Assembly: GCA_934402395.1 (NCBI GenBank)
Contig: CAKRTQ010000029.1
Location: 1-7,058, forward strand
Direction of reading: 5' to 3'
Source of the DNA: an uncultured Eubacteriales bacterium
Lineage (GTDB): Bacteria > Bacillota > Clostridia > Oscillospirales > CAG-272
DNA: 7,058 bases
The notes under the pieces were generated by a model. That model ran no database searches. It was not told the origin of the DNA and worked only from the letters and a program-made list of their open reading frames with translations. This document shows, one piece after another, positions 1-6,224 of this stretch. A program made the translations under genes and the position numbers. Positions within the stretch are counted from its first letter, which is position 1, and each line of letters starts with the position of its first letter.

Positions 1-1
1 T

Positions 2-49
2 CCGGCGGCAGGCGATACGGAGCTGCTCTTCTTCATTCTCGGGGTGTGA
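2..49 (+). CDS. possible 3' end of a plus-strand gene (partial)
   Basis: A frame open from the window edge ends in TGA at 47-49 and would encode the tail PAAGDTELLFFILGV. Its codons are mostly G/C-ending, as in the definite genes here, and the hydrophobic ELLFFILG ending resembles small hydrophobic tails common in Clostridia. It would converge on the minus-strand hydrolase, with 21 bp between the two stop codons. The opposite strand offers an equally short alternative: an ATG at 36-34 opening MKKSSSVSPAAG into the edge, but without a convincing ribosome binding site. Only 15 codons are visible, so no function can be given. Confidence 0.25.
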   Translation, partial: PAAGDTELLFFILGV

Positions 50-70
50 AGTTCAGAATCTGCACAAACG

Positions 71-1039
71 TCACCCGAGATTAAAAAAGTCAAGGACTTC
101 GGATTCGTATTTGCGGGGTTCGAGGTAGTAGCTCATACCGTGGTCGGCTCCGGGAACTATAAGGAGCTTTTTGGGCGAGACGCACGCCAGGTAGTTTTCA
201 TAGGTCATTTCAACGGGAACGAAGTGGTCGGAGGCGCCGTGAACGAACATTACGGGTACTTTGGCGACACGGAGCGCATCGCAGGTGGAATATTCATTGG
301 GACCCATCATTATTTTCTGACGGCACATGGCATCGGCAAGTGCGCCGCGCAGACCGTAGGAAAGATGCAGATTCTTTTCGGCAACGTGCTTCCAGATCGC
401 TCCGGGAGAGGTAAAGCCGCAGTCGGCAATTATCCCGCGCACATTTTCGGGAAGATCGAGCCCCGCAGTCATGAGGACAGTGGTGGCTCCCATGGAAACG
501 CCGCACAGGAAGATGGGCATGTCGGTGCCGAAGCGTCCGTTTGCCCAGTTTATCCAGTCAAGACAGTCGTACCTTTCGGTGAGACCGAAGCCCATGTAAT
601 CGCCGCCGCTGTTGTTCTGACCGCGCTGCTCGATGTAAAGCACCGTGCATCCGTTTGAGTGCCAGAAGTCGGCTACCATGCCGAAATCTCCGTGCCATGA
701 CGAACGCCAGCCGTGCACGGCAATTATCACGCGCCGGGCATCCGGGGCGGGTATCAGGTGAGCCGTGAGAGTCATGCCGTCATGACTCTTTATCGTAACG
801 ACCTCGTTTTCGGCAGCGGCGAGACGTTCTGATGCCTCGGCGACCGAACGGGCAAAATCGTCGCCCGACTTTGTGCCGGAGATCATACGGCTCGCATTTT
901 TCAGTATCTGGGGTGGATCGCGGTCAAGCGCGGCATTTACGAGACATTTCGTCGTAACGTATGCGGAAAGGGATGCCGCAAACGCGGCTCCGCCGGCAAT
1001 GGCGGATGCCCCGAGTATCTTTTTGGTTTTTTCTTTCAT
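71..1039 (-). CDS. membrane-anchored alpha/beta hydrolase
   Basis: This 322-residue protein has an alpha/beta-hydrolase (serine hydrolase) fold. A lysine-rich start followed by a hydrophobic segment at about 8-36 suggests an N-terminal anchor or uncleaved signal, with the catalytic domain probably outside the membrane. Visible motifs are the oxyanion HGW at 109-111, EQRGQNNSGG at 137-146, the nucleophile elbow GVSMG at 180-184 (Ser182), an acid in GASDHFVP (Asp271) and a histidine in GADHGMSYY (His300). Order and spacing fit a complete Ser-Asp-His triad. Family members cleave esters or short peptides; the substrate here is unknown. The ATG at 1039 is preceded by AGGA about 7 bases upstream. 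It is the last gene of the minus-strand operon, 51 bp after cdsA, so a lipid or acylated glycan ester is a reasonable guess. No terminator is visible after its TGA. Confidence 0.88.
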   Translation of the reverse strand: MKEKTKKILGASAIAGGAAFAASLSAYVTTKCLVNAALDRDPPQILKNASRMISGTKSGDDFARSVAEASERLAAAENEVVTIKSHDGMTLTAHLIPAPDARRVIIAVHGWRSSWHGDFGMVADFWHSNGCTVLYIEQRGQNNSGGDYMGFGLTERYDCLDWINWANGRFGTDMPIFLCGVSMGATTVLMTAGLDLPENVRGIIADCGFTSPGAIWKHVAEKNLHLSYGLRGALADAMCRQKIMMGPNEYSTCDALRVAKVPVMFVHGASDHFVPVEMTYENYLACVSPKKLLIVPGADHGMSYYLEPRKYESEVLDFFNLG

Positions 1040-1057
1040 TTTATTATCCTGTTCTTC

Positions 1058-1072
1058 TTCCGCTGTGCGGAA
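1058..1072 (-). other. small hairpin between cdsA and the hydrolase
   Basis: In the 51 bp gap, TTCCGC and GCGGAA form a perfect 6 bp stem with a 3-base loop. On the minus strand the bases that follow (GAAGAACAGG) are not a U-tract, so this is not a standard intrinsic terminator for cdsA. It could tune hydrolase expression or RNA processing, or be chance. Confidence 0.35.
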
Positions 1073-1090
1073 ATGCCTTTCTTATTGGTT

Positions 1091-1909
1091 TTAAGCTATT
1101 ATTCCGATGACGGAATCCGCGACGCACAAAAAAGGTGCTGTGAATATGAGGCTGTCAAAACGGTCGAGGATCCCACCGTGCCCGGGCAGAAGCCTGCCGA
1201 AGTCCTTTATTCCCATGCCGCGCTTGAGCGCGGAAAAGCAAAGATCGCCGAACTGCCCGACAGCCGATGCGACAATGAGGTAGGGTATCAGTACGTAATA
1301 TCTGAGGGCCACTCCCGATGCCGCAGCGAATGCCGCGCAGGCAGCCGTCATAAGCAGGGTCGATGCCAACGCGCCGCCCAGGGCTCCCGAAACAGTCTTG
1401 CCCGGACTGACGCGCGGCGCAAGCTTTTTGCCGCCGAATTTTCTGCCGGTGAGATAGGCGAAAACATCGGTGGCTGTGCATCCGCCGACCGCGAGGAGAA
1501 GATAAAAAAGCCCGTGATCTTCCTCCCTGAGCACGGCAGTGCCGCGCATGAATACAGGCAGCATTATAATAAAAGGAAGAATTTTTGCATACCCGGTCAG
1601 TTTGAGACTTCCGGTCTTTTTCATGATCGCCGCAAATGAAATGCCGTATGCGATAAGCATAATGGCGGCTGTGATGAAATAATGGGGGAAGGGAACAAAG
1701 CATACCGCCGCTGCAAAAACTGCGGCGCCCGCTGCGGTGTAACGGTTTTCGGCTTCGGCACCGGCGAGAAGCTCGTGCTCACCGATGAGGGAGAGCGCAA
1801 ATGCGACCGCACGCATGACATAAGGCAGACCGGATGCCGCCGTCACTGCCGCCGCAGCGAGCGTGAGGAGCGCTCCGGTTCGGACCCTCGTTCTGAATTC
1901 AGACTGCAT
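1091..1909 (-). CDS. cdsA: phosphatidate cytidylyltransferase (CDP-diacylglycerol synthase)
   Basis: CdsA converts phosphatidic acid and CTP to CDP-diacylglycerol and pyrophosphate at the cytoplasmic membrane, the branch point for bacterial phospholipids. The 272-residue protein is mostly hydrophobic with several membrane segments. It carries the full family signature near the C terminus: GQFGD (218-222), SALKRGMGIKDFG (226-238) and PGHGGILDRFDS (242-253), with the metal- and substrate-binding Asp and Lys residues intact. Upstream, TATDVFAYLTGRKFGG (145-160) and APRVSPGKTVSGALGG (164-179) are also typical. I chose the ATG at 1909 rather than an in-frame ATG at 1954, because GGAGG lies 6 bases before it and the longer form would intrude into the glycosyltransferase gene. 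One base separates it from that gene's stop, implying coupled translation. None of the genes visible beside it is one of the usual cdsA neighbours (uppS, frr, dxr, rseP), so it may be a second copy. Confidence 0.95.
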   Translation of the reverse strand: MQSEFRTRVRTGALLTLAAAAVTAASGLPYVMRAVAFALSLIGEHELLAGAEAENRYTAAGAAVFAAAVCFVPFPHYFITAAIMLIAYGISFAAIMKKTGSLKLTGYAKILPFIIMLPVFMRGTAVLREEDHGLFYLLLAVGGCTATDVFAYLTGRKFGGKKLAPRVSPGKTVSGALGGALASTLLMTAACAAFAAASGVALRYYVLIPYLIVASAVGQFGDLCFSALKRGMGIKDFGRLLPGHGGILDRFDSLIFTAPFLCVADSVIGIIA

Positions 1910-1910
1910 T

Positions 1911-2744
1911 TTACGCCTCCGGATAGTCGTGCGCCAGAGCCCGGGCGGTCTCATTGAAGAAAATGCCGAGTTTGCCGACGTAGTTTTTGTGCCAGGGCTT
2001 GTTTCTGCCGCAGTAGTGGATAATCACAGCCGTATTGCGTACGCTGTCAAGGTCCGGACAGTCGCTGCCGGGCTTGCGGAAGAGAAACAAACGCTCGGTC
2101 ATGTTGTAGCGATAAGGGTCGAGAGGGATTATCCTGTCGCCGTAAAGCCCGCTTATTATGTCCTGATCGGGCAGAAAAAGCTTGCCCTTGTGCGCGTCGA
2201 TATAGTCGTATACCTTTTCCGTTTCCTGCTCGTCGCGCAGAAGCCGGAGATTCATAAGCATGACGCCGGAATTGATGTACGGGCTTTCTTCGTCCATGTC
2301 AAGGCGAAGCTCGTTGAAGAAATGCAAAAGGCTGCCGATGTGCGAGGCGGCTGCGAAAAAAGCGTCGCCCATGGGCGTGTCGTAAAGCTCGCGCACACTG
2401 CCGTTTACGATTATGTCGGGGTCAAGATAAAGCACGCGGTCGATCCGGCGCGGCAGGTACTCTGCGGCAAAGATGCGGTAATACATTTCGCGCGGGTAGC
2501 GATCGGTGGTCGGGGCACTGCCGAGACCGTCCTCCGCCACACGCACAAGGCGGATGCTGCCGCGCCCGTCGATTATACGGCGCGGAAGCGAAACGTCCTC
2601 ATCGGTGAGGGCGGTGTTCATGATGTAAACATCAAAATTCTCGTTGGGGTTTGAGCGGAGAAGGGAATAAAGCATGATGCCGAAGCATCGGATATAGTTG
2701 CGGTCGATCGTAACGAGTATGTTAATCGGGTCGTGTTGCATCAT
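1911..2744 (-). CDS. glycosyltransferase family 8 protein (complete)
   Basis: A 277-residue GT8 (LgtC/general stress protein A-like) retaining glycosyltransferase that uses a nucleotide sugar. It begins with the family's nucleotide-binding strand (INILVTIDRNYI, 7-18). It has the DXD metal/nucleotide site as LYLDPDIIV (105-113, DPD at 108-110), the acceptor-region YINSGVMLMNL (156-166), LPDQDIISG (191-199) and the C-terminal HxxGxxKPW box as HYCGRNKPW (243-251). All catalytic elements are present, and sugar donor and acceptor cannot be read from sequence. Two adjacent start codons exist, at 2744 and 2741. An AAAGGA site fits the second better (7 bases), the first at 4 bases. The gene overlaps the upstream VTT gene by about 20 bases and ends 1 base before cdsA, so it sits mid-operon and is probably translated by coupling. 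Confidence 0.92.
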   Translation of the reverse strand: MMQHDPINILVTIDRNYIRCFGIMLYSLLRSNPNENFDVYIMNTALTDEDVSLPRRIIDGRGSIRLVRVAEDGLGSAPTTDRYPREMYYRIFAAEYLPRRIDRVLYLDPDIIVNGSVRELYDTPMGDAFFAAASHIGSLLHFFNELRLDMDEESPYINSGVMLMNLRLLRDEQETEKVYDYIDAHKGKLFLPDQDIISGLYGDRIIPLDPYRYNMTERLFLFRKPGSDCPDLDSVRNTAVIIHYCGRNKPWHKNYVGKLGIFFNETARALAHDYPEA

Positions 2745-3474
2745 TGCATCCTTTCTTGCCGTCGGCGGCGTTTTTTCTGCGTTTGCCGATCAGGGCACAG
2801 GCGATGAGAGAGCCCGCGCCGAGCAGCGCGTTGACGCATACGGAGATCAGAAAACGCGGGGAGGTGGGATCGTGCGCGCTCGTGCCGATGATCGGCATGG
2901 TTATGGCGGGCGGGAGCATTCCGAGTATGCAGGCGGCGAGATAGTGCGGATAGCTTACGCGGCAGGCGCCGAAGTAAAGACTTACGATATCACATGGCAA
3001 AAGCCCGATAAGCCGCACGGCGAGAGTGAAAACAAAATCGTTTTCATCGCGGAATTCCTTTATCAGCACCGTTTGGGGGTATTTTTTTGTTATCCGCGCG
3101 GAAAGATCGCCGCCGTGCCGCCGCCCGATAAAGTACGGGACCGATACCATCACCGCCGTGCCGAGTATGTTCATAAGTATCGCTGCGGGAAGAGGAAAGA
3201 GCAGCCCGTCGGCGGCATACAGAATGCCGCAGTATACCACGATGCTCAGTGATTTTAGCGCGAACAGCAAAAGCATGAGAAGAGCGGCAAGCCACGGGCT
3301 GCGCGGCGTGTATTTAAGCACTTCGTCAGCCGAGAATCTGTCCCGGTTAAAAATGCAGAACAGAATTACCGCCGCCCATGCCAATATCAGCACAGCCTGT
3401 ACCGGGCGCGGCAGACGCATTATGCCCCCGCCGTTATCCGGCAGCAGGGGGCGTGTGTTTTTCTGTCTTTTCAT
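2722..3474 (-). CDS. TVP38/TMEM64-family (VTT domain) membrane protein
   Basis: This 250-residue polytopic protein has hydrophobic segments at about 24-42, 59-82, 89-115, 148-170, 177-198 and 208-229, with basic flanks. The arrangement fits the VTT (SNARE-associated Golgi) domain shared with DedA proteins: a long re-entrant-like segment with a GILYAADGLLFPLP turn (83-96), a cytosolic loop (RRHGGDLSARITKKYP, 118-133), then AVRLIGLLPCDIVSLYFGACRVSY (152-175), which matches the conserved Arg-Pro-Asp/Asn region. Relatives are linked to lipid translocation or scrambling and to membrane homeostasis; that role here is inference. It is first in an operon with GT8 and cdsA. The ATG at 3474 has only a weak GGTGGA site; Met19 (3420) is an alternative start. 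The promoter ends only about 30 bases upstream, which favours the longer form. Confidence 0.85.
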   Translation of the reverse strand: MKRQKNTRPLLPDNGGGIMRLPRPVQAVLILAWAAVILFCIFNRDRFSADEVLKYTPRSPWLAALLMLLLFALKSLSIVVYCGILYAADGLLFPLPAAILMNILGTAVMVSVPYFIGRRHGGDLSARITKKYPQTVLIKEFRDENDFVFTLAVRLIGLLPCDIVSLYFGACRVSYPHYLAACILGMLPPAITMPIIGTSAHDPTSPRFLISVCVNALLGAGSLIACALIGKRRKNAADGKKGCNDATRPD

Positions 3475-3509
3475 GTTTCCACCACGTTTTTTTCTTCATT
3501 TTCAATAAA

Positions 3510-3538
3510 ATTATACCGCATCGGCGCGCTCGTGTAAA
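3510..3538 (-). promoter_or_regulatory. sigma-A promoter of the VTT-GT8-cdsA-hydrolase operon
   Basis: On the minus strand, -35 TTTACA (3538-3533), a 17 bp spacer and -10 TATAAT (3515-3510) match the housekeeping consensus at 11 of 12 positions. Transcription should begin near 3503, leaving a leader of about 30 bases before the ATG at 3474. The rest of the 129 bp gap (3475-3603) shows no other clear element, and I see no convincing terminator for the upstream aspartate kinase gene in it. Confidence 0.8.
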
Positions 3539-3603
3539 CGGTCAATGCGGTAGTTTTTGTTGCTATTTTGGGCATTCGGCGAAAATTGTTGAAAAACTCC
3601 GTG

Positions 3604-4929
3604 TCAGCCTTTTACGAATTCCGAGTATATCGCGCGAAGCGCGGATTCAAAATCGTGTTCCTCGACGCCGATGATTATATTAAGCTCGGATGAACCCTGG
3701 TCTATCATCCTTATGTTTATGCCCGCGCCGGAGATCGCCGAGAATATCCGTGCTGCGGTACCGCGCGCCTTTACCATTCCGCGTCCCACAACGGCAATAA
3801 GAGCAACACCGTCCTCGACCGTTATGCTGTCGGGTCGCAGTGCGCGTCGCAGAGCATTCAGAATGCGGTCGCGTCTGCCCTCAAGTGTGGAGGATTCGAG
3901 CACAACGCTCATGGTGTCGATACCGGAGGGAAGATGCTCAAAGGTGATGCCGTATTCCTCAAATATTTCAAGCACGCGTCTGCCGAACGAAGGCTCGGAG
4001 TTCATCATGTCCTGCTCGAGCGTGATGACGGTGAAGCCGCGCTTGCCGGCAACGCCGGTTATCACGTGCTCGCTGTCGTAATCCTGCGCGGCGGCAACTA
4101 TCATGGTGCCGGGGTCCTGCGGACGCAGCGTGTTGCGTATATTTATCGGGATCCCGGCGTATCTTACCGGAAAAATTGCTTCTTCGTGCAAAACGGTTGC
4201 GCCCATGTACGAAAGCTCGCGCAGCTCGCGGTAGGTTATCGTTTTTATGGTGAGGGGATCGGGGACTATTCTGGGATCAGCCATCATAAAGCCGGAGACA
4301 TCGGTCCAGTTTTCATAAAGATCCGCCTCTGCCGCACGCGCCACAATTGAACCGGTCACATCCGAACCGCCGCGCGAAAAGGTCTTTACAGTTTCGTTCG
4401 GCGTTATGCCGTAAAAGCCGGGAATGACCGCGCGCTCATGCTGTGCCAGCTCCGCACTCATCACTTCCTGTGTGCGGTCGGAATCAAACGCGCCCGTGTC
4501 GGTGAAGTAAATCACGTTTTCTGCATCAATAAAGTCATATCCGAGGTATTTGGCGAGAATGAGCCCCGAAAGATATTCGCCGCGGCTGGCGGCAAAGTCG
4601 CGTCCCGCTCTGCCTATTATCGCATTCTTTATGTACTGCATCTCGTTTGAAATGTCAAAATCGAGCCCCAGCTCATCTATTATCGTATAGTAGCGGTTGC
4701 ATATTTTTTCAAAATATGCGTCCGCTTCATCGGCAGGAGCGCGGTCGCGCACCAGCCTGTTGAATTCGTAAAGCATATCCGTTACCTTTTCGTCACCCGG
4801 AAAACGCTTGCCGGGTGCCGACGGTACCACGTATCGCCGCGATTCGTCCGCGCGGACTATCGCCGCTGCCATTTTGAAATGCTCGGCATCGCAGAGCGAG
4901 CTTCCGCCGAATTTGACTACTTTAAGCAT
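3604..4929 (-). CDS. lysC: aspartate kinase
   Basis: Aspartate kinase phosphorylates aspartate with ATP, the first step to lysine (and diaminopimelate for the cell wall), threonine and methionine. The 441-residue length is typical of a monofunctional enzyme. The N-terminal amino-acid-kinase domain shows KFGGSS (6-11), SRGEYLSG (115-122), GFYGITPN (171-178), FSRGGSDVTGS (184-194) and TDVSGFMMADPR (209-220). The C-terminal half holds two ACT-type regulatory regions, roughly 298-365 and 375-441, the second including the conserved QGSSELNIIIGV (411-422). Feedback inhibition by lysine and/or threonine is therefore expected. The start is the ATG at 4929, with an AGGA about 10 bases upstream, and KFGG follows at the usual distance. 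It appears monocistronic, with its own promoter and a hairpin-bearing leader. The gene symbol is by function; paralogues under other names cannot be excluded. Confidence 0.95.
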   Translation of the reverse strand: MLKVVKFGGSSLCDAEHFKMAAAIVRADESRRYVVPSAPGKRFPGDEKVTDMLYEFNRLVRDRAPADEADAYFEKICNRYYTIIDELGLDFDISNEMQYIKNAIIGRAGRDFAASRGEYLSGLILAKYLGYDFIDAENVIYFTDTGAFDSDRTQEVMSAELAQHERAVIPGFYGITPNETVKTFSRGGSDVTGSIVARAAEADLYENWTDVSGFMMADPRIVPDPLTIKTITYRELRELSYMGATVLHEEAIFPVRYAGIPINIRNTLRPQDPGTMIVAAAQDYDSEHVITGVAGKRGFTVITLEQDMMNSEPSFGRRVLEIFEEYGITFEHLPSGIDTMSVVLESSTLEGRRDRILNALRRALRPDSITVEDGVALIAVVGRGMVKARGTAARIFSAISGAGINIRMIDQGSSELNIIIGVEEHDFESALRAIYSEFVKG

Positions 4930-4963
4930 GGTTATACCGATCCTATCTTTTGTTACGTTGAGC

Positions 4964-4984
4964 GCAGGACGCCGGTCGCCCTGC
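4964..4984 (-). other. hairpin in the aspartate kinase leader
   Basis: Within the roughly 60-base leader, GCAGGGCG and CGTCCTGC pair over 8 positions (one G-U) around a 5-base loop. It follows an AAGGAG-like stretch (4989-4984) that has no start codon after it. No U-tract follows, so it is not a terminator. The leader is far too short for a lysine (L-box) riboswitch. A role in RNA stability or translation control is possible but unproven. Confidence 0.4.
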
Positions 4985-4997
4985 TCCTTACATTAAT

Positions 4998-5025
4998 ATT
5001 ATATGAAAAAATCGTCTTTTGTCAA
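4998..5025 (-). promoter_or_regulatory. consensus sigma-A promoter of aspartate kinase
   Basis: On the minus strand, -35 TTGACA (5025-5020) and -10 TATAAT (5003-4998) are both perfect consensus hexamers, separated by 16 bp, slightly under the optimal 17. Transcription should start near 4991. The site lies between the upstream terminator (5066-5084) and the gene, so aspartate kinase is probably expressed independently. Confidence 0.85.
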
Positions 5026-5049
5026 CATATTTCGACTGTAAGCCCGATA

Positions 5050-5084
5050 ACAAAAATAAATTGGCCCTCCCGTCCGCCGGGAGG
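5050..5084 (-). terminator. intrinsic terminator after the acyltransferase-like gene
   Basis: Reading the minus strand, CCTCCCG and CGGGAGG (5084-5078 and 5072-5066) form a perfect 7 bp GC-rich stem with a 5-base loop, followed by a T-rich tail (GCCAATTTATTTTTG). It begins 20 bases after the acyltransferase TGA and separates that unit from the aspartate kinase promoter. Confidence 0.75.
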
Positions 5085-5103
5085 TCTTGTTTGATGATGA
5101 ACG

Positions 5104-5688
5104 TCAGTCCCCTGCCTTTTTGCGGTACACGATGTATTCGCAGTCGCTCTCACGGCTGCGTGCGGTCATTGCCTCATATATCGCATCGTGCAGCGCTCTT
5201 GCGCGTTCGCGCAGCGGCAGCGCCGGGTCCGGGTAAAACGGACCGTCCGTGTATATCACCGCAGCGGGCTTTTTTCCGAAGCGGCGGCGTTTGTATGTTA
5301 TGGTCAGTGCGAATACCGGTTTGCCGAGTTTCGCGGGGAAGGTGAAGGAGCTGTCCGAGAACGGGCGTATCCCGGTGTTTTCGACCGGGCTGAAGTGGTT
5401 GCTCGTTATTATGGCTCCGCCGCTCACCGCTTGCGCTTTTTCGATGCCGACGATCTCCGTGTCGCGGCAGAGTATGTCCGTCAGCACATTTGCGATCCCG
5501 CGCGCGGCGCAGGATCTCATTCTGAACGCCGCCGTACCGCGCTCCTTCAGATATTTGTTTATGATCGCATTGCTTTCTTCGACCGTTAGTACGGGGTCGT
5601 GCGTTTCGACCTTGGCGAAGAAGTTACCGCTCTCTGCTGCGCGCTTTATGTTTTCTATGACCTCATCGCGGTCGCTTCCGATTATCAT
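5104..5688 (-). CDS. acyltransferase-like protein, apparently missing its centre
   Basis: The 194-residue product resembles clostridial lysophospholipid/glycerol acyltransferases (PlsC type). Residues 92-106 (AIITSNHFSPVENTG) look like catalytic block I, with His98 and a Glu103 where Asp is usual. The C-terminal part from about 117 (FPAKLGKPVFALTITY, then GPFYPDP at 149-155) resembles the end of such proteins (the region after the substrate-binding blocks). The central segment, which normally carries the Phe/Gly-x-x-Arg and Glu-Gly-Thr-Arg blocks, is not there, so roughly 70-100 residues seem to be lost in frame near residues 110-117 (about 5340-5361). Catalysis is doubtful. The ATG at 5688 overlaps the glycosyltransferase stop as ATGA, with GGAG 13 bases upstream, so coupling is likely. 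A longer start at 5781 would lie inside the upstream gene and is rejected. Confidence 0.7.
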   Translation of the reverse strand: MIIGSDRDEVIENIKRAAESGNFFAKVETHDPVLTVEESNAIINKYLKERGTAAFRMRSCAARGIANVLTDILCRDTEIVGIEKAQAVSGGAIITSNHFSPVENTGIRPFSDSSFTFPAKLGKPVFALTITYKRRRFGKKPAAVIYTDGPFYPDPALPLRERARALHDAIYEAMTARSRESDCEYIVYRKKAGD

Positions 5689-6185
5689 AGACGGATCTTC
5701 ACTCCTTTTTCGTATTCTTTTCTGAATGTCACGTCCGATTCCGCTATCATGGCTCCGCGTTTTATGAGGAGTTCGAGGCATTTTGCGTCGGATCCCTTCT
5801 GTTCTTCCGAATACCCCTGCTTGAAATCGAGTATTTCGGTCAGATAGCCGCAGTTCTGCGCGTATTTCCAGAATATCTCCGCATACTGCACGCCGTCATA
5901 GCACCACGGCTTTGAGAAAAGATTGTAGTGTATCAGCTTTGCGCCTTCAAGCGGCGGCCGGCGGTCGTTGGGCATAGTGTCCCAACATTCGTCGAGATAG
6001 TGTATCTTTCCGCTGCACATGGCGTTGAGATAGTCCTGGTCCGGCGCTATGCAGTCAAAATGATAAGTGTTGAGCAGCGATAGAAAGTGACAGTCGATCT
6101 CCGCCTCGCGCAGCCTTCTCAGGTTCATTAGCAGAACGCCGGAATTCACGTAGGCACAGCGGTCAACGCCAACGGCTTTTTCCAT
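5685..6185 (-). pseudogene. GT8 glycosyltransferase, C-terminal half only
   Basis: The open frame gives 166 residues that align in motif order with the second half of the complete GT8 protein at 1911-2744: YVNSGVLLMNL (12-22), APDQDYLN (47-54) and HYNLFSKPW (86-94), followed by a C-terminal extension of about 70 residues. The N-terminal nucleotide-binding half with the DXD site, about 110-150 residues, is absent. The frame stays open for some codons beyond 6185, but those bases read as the plus-strand XRE gene instead. The ATG at 6185 is an internal methionine without a proper ribosome binding site. It cannot bind a nucleotide sugar by the known mechanism and is probably a remnant. It overlaps the acyltransferase-like gene by 4 bases; the two were presumably an operon for a glycolipid or acylated glycan. 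Confidence 0.8.
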
Positions 6186-6204
6186 ATATCCGGTAACATT
6201 ACCG
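6183..6204. other. breakpoint joining two 5'-truncated divergent genes
   Basis: Glycosyltransferase similarity (minus strand) ends and XRE-regulator similarity (plus strand) begins within about 10 bases here. No intergenic region, promoter or start signal remains for either gene. A perfect palindrome, CGGTAA-CA-TTACCG (6191-6204), sits at the XRE side of the joint, next to GCGCTGCGC (6204-6212). A deletion spanning the former divergent promoter region explains this most simply; assembly error is the main alternative. Confidence 0.6.
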
Positions 6205-6224
6205 CGCTGCGCGCATCAAAAGGG

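Noticed and set aside
140..658. Plus-strand open frame of 172 codons
   Set aside because: It lies entirely opposite the alpha/beta hydrolase, whose motifs are unambiguous. The plus-strand translation shows no family motif and reflects GC-rich antisense openness.
1910..1954. Longer cdsA start 15 codons upstream
   Set aside because: It would overlap the end of the GT8 gene and has no suitable ribosome binding site, while GGAGG sits 6 bases before the ATG at 1909.
1863..2654. Plus-strand open frame of 263 codons
   Set aside because: It is antisense to the complete GT8 gene, which carries DPD, INSG and HxxGxxKPW motifs. The plus-strand protein has no recognisable domain.
3437..3499. Possible 21-codon leader peptide (starting MKKKTWWKHEK) overlapping the VTT start
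   Set aside because: Its ATG would be only about 4 bases from the predicted transcription start, leaving no room for a ribosome binding site.
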